Source of the DNA: Chitinophagales bacterium
Lineage (GTDB): Bacteria > Bacteroidota > Bacteroidia > Chitinophagales > Chitinophagaceae
Direction of reading: 5' to 3'
DNA: 40,514 nt
Assembly (NCBI GenBank): GCA_026931905.1
Contig: JAIXLB010000054.1
Span: forward strand, 1-40,514
Positions 18,477 through 27,120 of this stretch are shown one piece after another. Both the position numbers and the translations under genes were made by a program. The notes under the pieces were generated by a model that saw only the letters and a program-made list of their open reading frames with translations, ran no database searches and was not told where the DNA came from. Position 1 is the first letter of the stretch; every line of letters begins with the position of its first letter.

Positions 18477-18597
18477 TAAAAGCACCTAATTTTCAGTTAT
18501 AGTAGTTACAAAAAATACAAATTAAGTAATTGTTGTGAAGCTGTTTTTCTAAGCAGCATATTTTTTGTGCTTAATTGTTTTTTTTAATAAGTTTAAT

Positions 18598-19209
18598 ATG
18601 AAAATTTTTTGTGTTGGTCGTAATTATATAAATCATGCAAAGGAATTGGGTAATGCAATACCAGATGAGCCTGTTATTTTTATGAAACCCAAAAATGCTT
18701 TATTGCCTCCCAATAGCCCATTTTATTATCCAGAATTTAGTAATGAGTTGCATTATGAAGTAGAATTGGTATTACGAATAAGTAAAAACGGTCGTTACAT
18801 TCCCGAAAAACAAGCTCGTAAATATTTTAATGCAATTAGTGTAGGAATTGATTTTACTGCAAGAGATATACAAGATGAATTAAAGAAAAAAGGTTTGCCT
18901 TGGGAAAAGGCAAAAGCTTGGGATAATAGTGCTGTAATTGGTAAATGGATTGACTTAACCCCAGAGAATTTAAAAAACCCTTTTCGTTTTTCATTAAAAA
19001 ATAATAACGAAGTAGTACAAAATGGAATTAGTAGTGATATGCTTTTTCCTTTTGAAAAAATAGTATCTCACATTTCAAATTATTTTTCTTTAAACATAGG
19101 AGATTATGTTTTTACAGGTACACCTGCTGGTGTTGGAGAATGTGTGGTAGGCGATGTATTGCAAGGTTTTTTAGAGAATGAAAAAATGTTTGAGATAGAG
19201 GTAAAATAG
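18598..19209 (+). CDS. Fumarylacetoacetate hydrolase-family protein (FAHD1-like)
   Basis: Metal-dependent enzyme of the FAH superfamily acting on 2-oxo (acylpyruvate or oxaloacetate-like) substrates; cytoplasmic. The 203-residue protein is a single FAH domain. Glu54 and Glu56 (HYEVEL), Asp85 (GIDFTARD) and Lys106 in WEKAKAWDN reproduce the metal- and substrate-binding spacing of human FAHD1 (Glu71/Glu73/Asp102/Lys123). The motifs WDNSAVIGKW and GDYVFTGTPAGVG complete the site. The frame is open upstream to a TTG at 18565, but the alignment with the family begins MKIFCVGRNY, so the ATG at 18598 was chosen. Exact substrate is uncertain: acylpyruvase, oxaloacetate decarboxylase or tautomerase, and hydroxymuconate isomerase relatives all share these residues. 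Confidence 0.87.
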   Translation: MKIFCVGRNYINHAKELGNAIPDEPVIFMKPKNALLPPNSPFYYPEFSNELHYEVELVLRISKNGRYIPEKQARKYFNAISVGIDFTARDIQDELKKKGLPWEKAKAWDNSAVIGKWIDLTPENLKNPFRFSLKNNNEVVQNGISSDMLFPFEKIVSHISNYFSLNIGDYVFTGTPAGVGECVVGDVLQGFLENEKMFEIEVK

Positions 19210-19236
19210 TTTAGATTGAACCTAAACAGAGTGAAC

Positions 19237-19267
19237 AAAGGTTTTGCGTTTTGAACCCTAAACCTTT
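19237..19267. terminator. Hairpin between convergent genes
   Basis: AAAGGTTT (19237-19244) and AAACCTTT (19260-19267) form a perfect 8-bp stem in the 86-bp gap between the converging FAH-family and amidase genes. Neither strand shows a strong T-run, so it is at best a weak bidirectional terminator. TTGAACC(C)TAAAC also occurs twice here as a short direct repeat. Confidence 0.4.
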
Positions 19268-19295
19268 CATAGTAAAACCAGAATTTGACGATGTT

Positions 19296-20249
19296 TTATT
19301 TTTGTGTGGGTGTGCTGCCTGGTTTTATTCCTGTTGTTTCTAATGTATTTTTATAGCGTTTAATGGCATTGACTAATGCTCTTGTAATTTCTTCCTGACC
19401 TGATTGACTGTTGATGTATTCTTCTTCATCAGGATTACTGATAAATCCTATTTCAACTAATACAGCAGGCATGGCAACTGCTTGTAAAACCCAAATTCCT
19501 TTACCTCTTCTTTGTTGAGCTTGGCGACTTGGGCGACCTGTTTTTACAAACTCCTCTTCAATAGTTAAAGCCAATCTTGCACTTCTATCAAAATATTGTT
19601 TTGTTTTTAGGTTTAAAATAATTTCCATTTCTGGGTCATCTGGATTAAAATCTTTTAATTCCTTAGATGTAGTAGAATCAATATACAAATCTTCATTATT
19701 TTTTAATGCCCCAGTTTTTTGAGAAGTTTTCTTTATAGCCCAAATATAAGTTTCTGTTCCTTTTGCAGGATTAGGCGATGAGTAATAACGATATTGAGGT
19801 ACTTTCTTTGTAGTTGTTTTTTTTGTTTTTTTATTTTTATGCGTTACTGTTTTATAACCCACCAATTCTCTATGTCTGTATGGATCGGCAGAGTTGCAAT
19901 GAATTGAAATAAATAAATCGCCTTTGGCAGCATTGGCTTTTTCAGCTTTTGTTGTTACAGATTCATATACATCTGTTGTTCTTGTCATATAAATTTCTAC
20001 ATCAGGTATTTCTTTTTCCAAAACTTCTTGCAGCTTTAAAGCAACGGCTAATGAAACATTTTTTTCATGAGAAAATTTGCCACCTGCACCAAAATCTTTT
20101 CCTCCATGACCAGCATCAATTACTATTTTTTTAAGTTTTTGTTTTTGATTGGGCTGTTGTTGATAATTGATAGATTTTTCTTTAAAAGAAAAAATACAAA
20201 CAGAAAATAGTATTAATATTATGGAGGCGGCAGAAATTTTTCTTATCAT
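19296..20249 (-). CDS. N-acetylmuramoyl-L-alanine amidase (Amidase_3)
   Basis: Zinc amidase that cuts the bond between N-acetylmuramic acid and the stem peptide of peptidoglycan; periplasmic, working in cell separation or remodelling. The 317-residue product begins with a hydrophobic signal or anchor (about residues 4-22). The Amidase_3 domain covers about 40-300, with zinc ligands His48 (DAGHGG), Glu62 (SHEKN) and His117 (FISIHCNS), and the catalytic Glu in AVLVEIGFISN. Between His117 and the final motif there is a Lys/Thr-rich insertion (about 130-210) that may be the regulatory blocking region typical of AmiC-type enzymes. It has no AMIN targeting domain. It is divergent from the LptD-like gene, sharing a 74-bp intergenic region. 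Confidence 0.9.
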   Translation of the reverse strand: MIRKISAASIILILFSVCIFSFKEKSINYQQQPNQKQKLKKIVIDAGHGGKDFGAGGKFSHEKNVSLAVALKLQEVLEKEIPDVEIYMTRTTDVYESVTTKAEKANAAKGDLFISIHCNSADPYRHRELVGYKTVTHKNKKTKKTTTKKVPQYRYYSSPNPAKGTETYIWAIKKTSQKTGALKNNEDLYIDSTTSKELKDFNPDDPEMEIILNLKTKQYFDRSARLALTIEEEFVKTGRPSRQAQQRRGKGIWVLQAVAMPAVLVEIGFISNPDEEEYINSQSGQEEITRALVNAIKRYKNTLETTGIKPGSTPTQK

Positions 20250-20263
20250 ATCAATTCGTTAAA

Positions 20264-20282
20264 TACAAGTGTTTACAAGTGT
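20264..20282. repeat. Tandem 9-mer in the amidase/lptD divergent promoter region
   Basis: TACAAGTGT occurs at 20264-20272 and again at 20274-20282, one helical turn (10 bp) apart. It sits where the -33 region of the lptD-like promoter would be, so it may be a regulator-binding site; the regulator is unknown. Confidence 0.5.
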
Positions 20283-20299
20283 CTTAAATTATTAGCTCT

Positions 20300-20307
20300 T
20301 ATTTTTG
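20300..20307 (+). promoter_or_regulatory. Promoter -7 element of the LptD-like gene
   Basis: TATTTTTG is an exact TAnnTTTG match ending 16 nt before the ATG at 20324. No TTG lies at the right distance upstream; the tandem TACAAGTGT repeat occupies that position, which could mean an activator-dependent promoter. Confidence 0.45.
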
Positions 20308-20323
20308 CTCTTGTTAAAATATT

Positions 20324-22966
20324 ATGAGCAAGTTGTACAAAACTAATAAAAAAATACTTACTGTTTTCATTGCCTGCTTGGCAATACTTATTTTAACATT
20401 ACAGTTACAAGCTCATTCAAAAAATATTAATTACTCATCTGCTCATATTTTAGATACTATTCCAAAAAAAGTTGATTCTGTAAAATCTAAGGATAGCGTT
20501 ATAAAAACAACTATTGATACACTTATTGTTTCTAAAGATTCTTTAGATGCTCCAGTAAAATACAGTGCTTCCGATTCGGGTGTTTTAATTATTTCTACCA
20601 AGCAATTTATTTTATATGGTTCTGCAAAAACAGCATATCAAGATATGGAACTGGAGGCTGCCACTATAGAATATGAACAGGAAAAACAAACCATTAAAGC
20701 CAAAGGCTCATCAGATACTTCAGCTAACTCTTTACACAAAACAAAATTTAAGCAGGGAGAAATGAATACACAAAGCGATTCTATTGCTTATAATTTAAAA
20801 ACACAAAAGGGAATTACTTACAATACTTATTATCAAGAAGGAGAGTTGTATGTAAATGCTGGTAAACTAAAAAAAACTGATACAAATATTGTGTATGCTT
20901 ATAGAGGCAGCTTTACAACATGCAATTTAGATACACCACATTTTGCTTTTAGAACAAAAAAAATGAAAATCATTAGCAATAAAATTGGGGTTAGTGGTCC
21001 TGCACATCCTGAAATTGAAGGTGTACCTATTCCTATTTATATTCCTTTTGGTATTTATCCTTTAAGTACAGGAAGAAAATCTGGAGTATTAGTTCCAACT
21101 TTTACCAGTAGCGAAGATTTTGGTTTAGGCTTAGAAGGTTTAGGTTATTACAAAGTGATAAATGATTATGCAGATTTAACCACAAAAGCAAGTATATATA
21201 CTTATGGAGGATGGAATGTAAATGCAAATAGCAAATACATAAAGCGATATAAGTATGCAGGCAATGTAAATATTTCTATTCAACGCAATAAAACACTCAA
21301 TCGTTTTTCAACAAAGTCGCAAGATGAATTTAATATCTCATCTTCATACATGATAAACTGGAGTCATTCAAGAGATAGCAAAGCAAGACCAGGCACAAAT
21401 TTTTCTGCAACTGTAAATTTTGGTAGCACAAGATTTAACAGAGAAATTTTAAATAATCCGTATCAAAATTTTAATAACCAATTATCATCTTCTATTGCTT
21501 ATAGTAAAAGTTGGAATGGAAAATATAATTTATCGCTCAACCTAAATCATAATCAAAACAATAAAACACATTTGGTAAATCTTAGTTTGCCTAATGCAAG
21601 TTTTAATGTAATAACATTTTATCCATTTGAGAAAAAAGAAACTGCAGGCACTCCTAAATGGTACGAAAAAATTGGTATAGGTTATTCAGGAAATTTTCAA
21701 AACAGAATTTCATTTTATGATACAGCGTTTAGCACATATAAATTATTAGATACTTTACAATGGGGTGCTGAACATTCAGTGCCCATTACATTATCCTTAC
21801 CCTCATTAGGTCCTATAACTATTGCTCCAAGTATTTCATTTCAACAACGCTGGTATGGTCAAAAAACCAAACGTTATTGGGATGCTACCGATTCTTTGGT
21901 AAAATTCAATACACAAAAAGGTTTTTTCATGCAAAACAATATGAGTATGGGTATTAATGCAAGTACAAGAATTTTTGGCACCTATCAATTTAAAAAAGGA
22001 AAAGTAAAAGCTATACGACATGAAATAAGACCAACTATTGGTTTGAGTTATACTCCAGATTTAGCCAGTAAAAGCTATTACAATGTTCAAGTAGATTCAA
22101 CAGGGCGTATGATGCGTTTTTCTGAATTTGAAGGTAATATTTATGGACCTTATGGAGAAGGAAATTTTGGAGGAATAAGTTTTGGAATTGACAATATTTT
22201 AGAAATGAAAGTAAGAGATACCAAAGACTCTTCGCAAGCAGATAAAAAAATAAAACTTATTGATGGATTTGGTTTTACTTCTACTTATAATTTAATGGCA
22301 GATAGTTTTGCGTTGGGAAATTTTAATTTGTATTTACGCAGTAATTTGTTTGATAAAATAAATATTACTGCTTACGCAACCATGGATCCTTACCAAGTAA
22401 ATAAATATGGACAAAGAGTAAACTCATTAATGATTAAGCAAGGAAAACTTGGAAGAATAACAAGTGGTGGACTTGCTATTAGCACAAACTTTGAAAGTAA
22501 ACCAAGAGATGAAAAAAATACTAATTCTAAAAACTTACCCAACGATCCTTTTTTAACTCCTGATGAGCAACTAAGACAACTAAACTACATTAGGCAAAAC
22601 CCTGCAGAATATACAGATTTTAATATTCCTTGGCGTTTAGATTTATCTTACTCACTTTCTTTTACCCAAATTTTAAAACCAGATTATAGTGGTTATAGAA
22701 CAGAAACTTATAGTAGTATAAATTTTAATGGAGATTTTAGTTTAACCCCTAAATGGAAACTTGGAGCAACAGGCTATTATAATGTAAAGGAATTTGGTTT
22801 GGAACAATTTAGTATGTTTATTTCAAGAGAAATGCACTGCTGGCAACTTTCTGTAAACATTACTCCTGTTGGTTTGTGGCGTAGTTTTAATATTGTAATT
22901 AGCCCTAAGAGTGGTATTTTAAGAGATTTAAAAATTAATAGAAACCGTACTTTTTCTAATTTGTAA
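20324..22966 (+). CDS. lptD: LptD/OstA-like LPS assembly protein
   Basis: Outer-membrane translocon component that places LPS in the outer leaflet. The 880-residue protein has an N-terminal hydrophobic segment (about residues 10-30, signal), a Ser/Lys/Asp-rich stretch, an OstA-like jellyroll region (about 80-215, with LEAATIEYEQEKQTIKAKGS and SDSIAYNLKTQKGITYNTYY), the conserved FRTKKMKII and GYYKVINDYADLTTKASIY stretches, and an amphipathic beta barrel to the end. It lacks the four-cysteine disulfide set of E. coli LptD (only two cysteines are obvious after the signal), typical of the divergent Bacteroidota family. The protein ends in Leu. No LptE-like lipoprotein gene is adjacent. The divergent cell-wall amidase suggests coordinated envelope growth (inference). 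Confidence 0.82.
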   Translation: MSKLYKTNKKILTVFIACLAILILTLQLQAHSKNINYSSAHILDTIPKKVDSVKSKDSVIKTTIDTLIVSKDSLDAPVKYSASDSGVLIISTKQFILYGSAKTAYQDMELEAATIEYEQEKQTIKAKGSSDTSANSLHKTKFKQGEMNTQSDSIAYNLKTQKGITYNTYYQEGELYVNAGKLKKTDTNIVYAYRGSFTTCNLDTPHFAFRTKKMKIISNKIGVSGPAHPEIEGVPIPIYIPFGIYPLSTGRKSGVLVPTFTSSEDFGLGLEGLGYYKVINDYADLTTKASIYTYGGWNVNANSKYIKRYKYAGNVNISIQRNKTLNRFSTKSQDEFNISSSYMINWSHSRDSKARPGTNFSATVNFGSTRFNREILNNPYQNFNNQLSSSIAYSKSWNGKYNLSLNLNHNQNNKTHLVNLSLPNASFNVITFYPFEKKETAGTPKWYEKIGIGYSGNFQNRISFYDTAFSTYKLLDTLQWGAEHSVPITLSLPSLGPITIAPSISFQQRWYGQKTKRYWDATDSLVKFNTQKGFFMQNNMSMGINASTRIFGTYQFKKGKVKAIRHEIRPTIGLSYTPDLASKSYYNVQVDSTGRMMRFSEFEGNIYGPYGEGNFGGISFGIDNILEMKVRDTKDSSQADKKIKLIDGFGFTSTYNLMADSFALGNFNLYLRSNLFDKINITAYATMDPYQVNKYGQRVNSLMIKQGKLGRITSGGLAISTNFESKPRDEKNTNSKNLPNDPFLTPDEQLRQLNYIRQNPAEYTDFNIPWRLDLSYSLSFTQILKPDYSGYRTETYSSINFNGDFSLTPKWKLGATGYYNVKEFGLEQFSMFISREMHCWQLSVNITPVGLWRSFNIVISPKSGILRDLKINRNRTFSNL

Positions 22967-22990
22967 AAATGTTTTTTGTTGTAGAAAAAA

Positions 22991-24838
22991 TCAATACCCT
23001 CTTACATTTTTTCCTTCAATAAAATTTAAAAATGCTTTGTTGCAAACTTTGTTGCCACCAGGTGTAGGATAATTTCCTGTAAAATACCAATCGCCTTTAT
23101 TGGTTGGGCAACTATCGTGCAAGTCTTCAATGGTTTGAAATATAACTTGAACAGGAATTTCTATATCATTTGGTGTTATTAGCTCAGCAATTTTATTAGA
23201 AATTTGTTGGGTAGAAAAAGGCTTGTAAATGTGTCTTACAACATTTTCTGTATGTAGTTGATTATCTCTTTGAAGTTGTTTAATTGTTTGTAGTGTTGTA
23301 GAAATAATTTCTTCCTGCTGGGTCTCTTTTAATAATTCTATTGCTGCACGAAATGCAATAAAATCGCCCAGTTTGCTCATATCAATTCCATAACAATCAG
23401 GATAACGAATTTGCGGAGCCGATGAAACAATAATTATTTTTTTAGGTTTTAATCGTGCCAGCATTGTTATTATACTTTGCTTTAAGGTTGTACCACGTAC
23501 AATACTATCATCAATTACAACCAATGTATCTTCATTGTCTTTTACAGTACCATAGGTTATATCATAAACGTGCTGCACCATTTCGTTTCTGCTCTTATCT
23601 TCTGTAATAAAAGTTCTCAGTTTTACATCTTTAATAGCAATTTTTTCCTGACGAATTTTTCTGTTAATCATTTCTTCTAATTTTTCTTGAGTAACATTTC
23701 CATTCCAGCTTAAAATTCTGTCCACTTTTATTTTGTTTAAATAATCTTCCATGCCTTTTACTAAACCATAAAAAGCAACTTCTGCTGTATTAGGTATATA
23801 AGAAAAAATAGTGTGCTTTAAATCGTATTGAATACTTTCTAAAACTGTTTTACTTAAATGATGTCCCAAAGCAATTCTTTCTCTATAAATTTTTTCATCA
23901 CTGCCTCTGCTAAAATAAATTCTTTCAAAACTGCAAGCTCTTCTTTCTTTAGGTTCTATAATTTTTTCAATGCTAAAATTTCCTTTTTCATCAACAATTA
24001 AAGCATGTGCAGGGGGTAATTCTTGTACTTCGTGTTGTGCTGTATTAAATGCTGTTCTAATGGCTGAACGCTCACTTGCAGCAACTATAAATTCATCATT
24101 AATAAAATAATAAGCAGGACGAATACCATGTGCATCTCTCATTACAAAACTATATCCATTACCTATTAAACCACCTATGGTATAACCACCATCAAATAAT
24201 GTTACAGCTTTTTGCAATAATTTTTTTATGTTGGCATGGTTGGGGTTTTCTTCATCTTCCTTAATTAAAAAATAATGAATGGTTTCCATCATTGCAGCTA
24301 AATCGCTTTGTTTTTGAAACTCACCTGGGTTAATGTTTAATAAATCATACAACTCATCGGTATTTACTAAATTAAAATTTCCTGCAAGAGCAAGATTTCT
24401 GCCAGGCTGTAAGTTTCTTTTTATAAATGGATGGCAAAATTCTACATTATTTTTTCCTTGTGTTCCATAACGCAAATGCCCCAACATCAACTCTCCTAAA
24501 ATGGGTAAATGACCTTTTAGTAATCCTGGATGTTGTTTAATTTCTGGTTGATATTTCTCAAGCTCTGTAAGCTCTTGATTAACTTTAGAAAAAATATCTG
24601 CAATAGATTGTGGTGCAATGCTGCGAATGCGATCCAAAAAAGGATACCCTGGTTCTACATTTAATTTTATTGTAGCAATACCAGCTCCATCTTGTCCACG
24701 ATTGTGTTGTTTTTCCATTAATAAATACAGCTTATTAATGCCATACATGGCTGTACCATATTTTTGAAGATAATAAGAGAAAGGTTTTCTAAGCCTGATA
24801 TAAGCTAAACCACATTCATGTTGTATTGCATCGCTCAT
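22991..24838 (-). CDS. Amidophosphoribosyltransferase-like class II glutamine amidotransferase
   Basis: By homology transfers the glutamine amide nitrogen to a phosphoribosyl substrate, the first step of purine synthesis in PurF. The 615-residue product has an Ntn-type glutaminase domain: Cys9 (after MSDAIQHE, so it needs propeptide removal), NRGQDGAGI, GHLRYGTQGKNN and LAGNFNLVN. It then has a phosphoribosyltransferase domain with the PRPP loop VVIDDSIVRGTT. It is ~110-140 residues longer than ordinary PurF, with extra sequence after NRGQDGAGI (about 55-110), before the PRPP loop, and a C-terminal extension ending KNVRGY. This long form recurs in Bacteroidota beside a normal PurF, so it may be a paralogue with another substrate. 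Promoter -7 box TACCTTTG lies 24 nt upstream. Confidence 0.75.
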   Translation of the reverse strand: MSDAIQHECGLAYIRLRKPFSYYLQKYGTAMYGINKLYLLMEKQHNRGQDGAGIATIKLNVEPGYPFLDRIRSIAPQSIADIFSKVNQELTELEKYQPEIKQHPGLLKGHLPILGELMLGHLRYGTQGKNNVEFCHPFIKRNLQPGRNLALAGNFNLVNTDELYDLLNINPGEFQKQSDLAAMMETIHYFLIKEDEENPNHANIKKLLQKAVTLFDGGYTIGGLIGNGYSFVMRDAHGIRPAYYFINDEFIVAASERSAIRTAFNTAQHEVQELPPAHALIVDEKGNFSIEKIIEPKERRACSFERIYFSRGSDEKIYRERIALGHHLSKTVLESIQYDLKHTIFSYIPNTAEVAFYGLVKGMEDYLNKIKVDRILSWNGNVTQEKLEEMINRKIRQEKIAIKDVKLRTFITEDKSRNEMVQHVYDITYGTVKDNEDTLVVIDDSIVRGTTLKQSIITMLARLKPKKIIIVSSAPQIRYPDCYGIDMSKLGDFIAFRAAIELLKETQQEEIISTTLQTIKQLQRDNQLHTENVVRHIYKPFSTQQISNKIAELITPNDIEIPVQVIFQTIEDLHDSCPTNKGDWYFTGNYPTPGGNKVCNKAFLNFIEGKNVRGY

Positions 24839-24861
24839 GTAAGAAATTTAAAAGAAAGGAG

Positions 24862-24869
24862 CAAAGGTA
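24862..24869 (-). promoter_or_regulatory. Promoter -7 element of the PurF-like gene
   Basis: On the minus strand TACCTTTG exactly matches TAnnTTTG and lies 23 nt before the ATG at 24838. No well-placed TTG -33 element is seen. Confidence 0.45.
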
Positions 24870-24935
24870 CACTACTGCTTTTATAAGTATTATTTTTTTG
24901 AAAACAAAAGCGTAAAGAATGTGTATATTTTATTT

Positions 24936-24962
24936 AAAAAAATATATACTACAATGTAGTAT
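24936..24962 (-). terminator. Rho-independent terminator after the lpxH gene set
   Basis: ATACTACA and TGTAGTAT flank a single central base (24946-24962). On the minus strand this hairpin overlaps the stop codon of the propeller-like gene and is followed by ATATATTTTTTT. It closes the three-gene unit that begins at 26966. Confidence 0.65.
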
Positions 24963-25786
24963 TACTTTCCTTGAAGTTGATAGATAGACAAACCTTCTTT
25001 TGTAAGTACATACAATAAATCATTGCCTTGCAAAACCTTTGTAGCATTGATTAAATCAATATTGGTGGTATAAACATTTATGTTAGGTAAAGGTGGTTGT
25101 AATAAATAAAAATGATTGGAATTTCTTCCTACTAAAGTTTTATTGTTTACTTGCACATCTTTCCAATTTTCTGTATTGAATTTGCTTTTCAAAGCTCCAT
25201 AATAATCAAAAACCAACCAGCCTTTTTCTTCATTATACAAATACAGCATACCATTTGAGTCAATCATGGTTGATGGGTTATAAGCATCATCAAACAACAA
25301 TCTAAAATCTGTGGTTTTTATTACAAGTTTACCATAATCATCTATTTTTTTTATGCTGGCATCTAATTCATCAAAAAGCCAAATATTGTTATCATAACTT
25401 TGGGCAATAGTTTTTACTTCTACAATATTTAAAGAACGTAAGTCTATTGTATTTCTTCTGCTTAAAAATCTATCTAATACCAAAATGGTAGAAAAATCTT
25501 TATAAAAAATTAAAATTTTTAAGGGGTTAGAAGCATCAATAAAACTAATATTGCCGTATTGCTTTACATCGTTGAAAACGCTTACTACATTTAAGTTTGC
25601 ATCATATTTTTTTAATTGATTATTATCAGTTACTAAAAAAATATTTCCTAAATTATCTAATGTAAAATTGATGAAATTTCCTTTAATTGATTTTTGTAAA
25701 CTGAAGTTTATAGTAGTATCATTTGCAAAAACAGAAGTAAAGCAAAAACAAAAAACGAATAACCAACTATACTTTAGTTTTCCCAT
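24962..25786 (-). CDS. Exported beta-propeller-like protein of unknown function
   Basis: Not recognised as a named family. The 274-residue product starts with a signal peptide (MGKLKYSWLFVFCFCFTSVFAN, cleavage after about Ala21). The rest is a series of beta-rich repeats of about 40 residues with patterns such as NLGNIFLVTDNNQLKKYD, NNIWLFDELDASIKKIDDYG and GMLYLYNEEKGWLVFDYYG, suggesting a six-bladed or so propeller. No catalytic motif is evident. Its start overlaps the end of lpxH by 13 bp, so the two are translationally linked, and a terminator overlaps its stop. Position in the lpxH unit suggests a periplasmic or lipid-envelope role, but this is inference. Confidence 0.75.
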   Translation of the reverse strand: MGKLKYSWLFVFCFCFTSVFANDTTINFSLQKSIKGNFINFTLDNLGNIFLVTDNNQLKKYDANLNVVSVFNDVKQYGNISFIDASNPLKILIFYKDFSTILVLDRFLSRRNTIDLRSLNIVEVKTIAQSYDNNIWLFDELDASIKKIDDYGKLVIKTTDFRLLFDDAYNPSTMIDSNGMLYLYNEEKGWLVFDYYGALKSKFNTENWKDVQVNNKTLVGRNSNHFYLLQPPLPNINVYTTNIDLINATKVLQGNDLLYVLTKEGLSIYQLQGK

Positions 25787-26535
25787 TTTTTTAATTCTAA
25801 GGTTTCATTATTTAAAACAGCGTAAGTAAAATTTTTTATCCAATCGCCAAGATTTACATAATAACTTTCGTTGTTTAATGCTTGTTTAATGGGATAATGC
25901 CTGTGCCCAAAAATAAAATAATCGTAATGCTTTTTTTTCAGTTCTTCTTTACAAAAAATAAAAAGCCACTCTTTATCTTCTCCTAAAAAATGCTCATCGG
26001 CTGAACCTGTTTTTTCTCTGCTTTTTTTACTAAAGTAATTTGCAATACCCATGCCTATTGATGGATGAATAGCACCAAACAACCACTGACAAATTTTGTT
26101 TCTAAAAATTTTTTTAAGAAATTTATATCCATGATCGCCAGGGCCTAAACCATCTCCATGAGCAACGAAAAGTTTTTTATCAAATCGTTCAATACTAATA
26201 GGTTCAAAATAAACTGAAATGTTTAGTTCTTTTTGAAAATAATCTTTCATCCACATATCATGGTTGCCCACAAAAAAATGTATAGGAATACCAGCATCTG
26301 TTAGTTCTGCCAATTTACCAAACAATCTTGTATAACCCTTTGGTACAGCAGTTTTATACTCATACCAAAAATCAAACATATCGCCCAAAATAAAAATTTC
26401 ATCAGCATCTTTTTTAATACTATTTAAAAAAGCAACTATTTTTTTTTCTCTTACAAGACTATCAGAAAAGTTGGGAGCTCCTAAATGAAAATCGGAAAGA
26501 AAATAAATATTTTTTGTTGTAGAAAATTCAGCCAT
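25774..26535 (-). CDS. lpxH: UDP-2,3-diacylglucosamine diphosphatase
   Basis: Hydrolyses UDP-2,3-diacylglucosamine to lipid X and UMP in lipid A synthesis; a peripheral membrane metallophosphoesterase. The 253-residue product shows the complete calcineurin-like metal set: Asp15 and His17 (SDFHLG), Asp52 and Asp55 (GDMFDFW), Asn91 and His92 (VGNHDMW), the HGDGLGPGD motif, and FGHRHYP near the C-terminus. Length matches E. coli LpxH (240), and a basic, hydrophobic helical region (about 135-170) fits membrane attachment. Its start shares one base with the stop of the upstream cyclotransferase-like gene (TAATG), and its end overlaps the propeller gene by 13 bp. Confidence 0.88.
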   Translation of the reverse strand: MAEFSTTKNIYFLSDFHLGAPNFSDSLVREKKIVAFLNSIKKDADEIFILGDMFDFWYEYKTAVPKGYTRLFGKLAELTDAGIPIHFFVGNHDMWMKDYFQKELNISVYFEPISIERFDKKLFVAHGDGLGPGDHGYKFLKKIFRNKICQWLFGAIHPSIGMGIANYFSKKSREKTGSADEHFLGEDKEWLFIFCKEELKKKHYDYFIFGHRHYPIKQALNNESYYVNLGDWIKNFTYAVLNNETLELKKWEN

Positions 26536-26966
26536 TAACTGCCTTTTTGTTGTTCAGAAAAAAACTGCAATACATCGCCACTCTCAATAATTGTTTTTCC
26601 ATCAACACTGCCATTATACCAATAAACCCACGCCTCAATTTCTTTATTATTATCAAGAAATACCATTGTCTTTTCTCTTTGAAATAAAGGCTTTTCGCCT
26701 TCTTCTACACTTACTCCTTCATAGTCATCTAATTGAGCAATGGCAAAACTAAATTCATCAATATTGTTGATAGCATACAATTCTCCTATCAAAAATTTAT
26801 TTTCAGAAGTTGATTTTGCAACTGGGTGCGTTCCCATGTTGTACAATAATCCTTTTACTTTAGCATGGCTTGCAACCAAATTAAAATAACGGCTTACATA
26901 ATTATACATAGGATTTTTGAAACCACTACGCAACGACCCATAAACAAATAAAAATACTGTTTGCAT
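26535..26966 (-). CDS. Gamma-glutamylcyclotransferase-family protein
   Basis: Small cytoplasmic enzyme of the GGCT/AIG2-like fold, 143 residues. The substrate-binding loop FVYGSLRSGFKN occupies residues 6-17, and the probable catalytic Glu lies in LDDYEGV near residue 85. Relatives release 5-oxoproline from gamma-glutamyl compounds, but many bacterial members have no known substrate. It is the first gene of an overlapping three-gene set with lpxH and the propeller protein, linked to lpxH by a TAATG stop/start overlap. The 154 bp upstream hold no clear promoter beyond a 7/8 match (TATCTTAG) near 26971. Confidence 0.8.
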   Translation of the reverse strand: MQTVFLFVYGSLRSGFKNPMYNYVSRYFNLVASHAKVKGLLYNMGTHPVAKSTSENKFLIGELYAINNIDEFSFAIAQLDDYEGVSVEEGEKPLFQREKTMVFLDNNKEIEAWVYWYNGSVDGKTIIESGDVLQFFSEQQKGS

Positions 26967-27120
26967 TACGCTAAGATACGTTGCTAATGCTATATATAAT
27001 TAAGCAGCTTATTAATTTTGAAATGTTTAAGTTTTCTGAAAAAGAATAGGATAAGAAGTGGCACATTCAATCAACTAAATTTTTTATGTTATAAAACTTA
27101 TCAATAAAACTATTTTTAAT

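Noticed and set aside
18537..18568. GCTG/CAGC hairpin followed by a T-run as terminator of pth
   Set aside because: The stem has only four pairs with a long loop; too weak to call.
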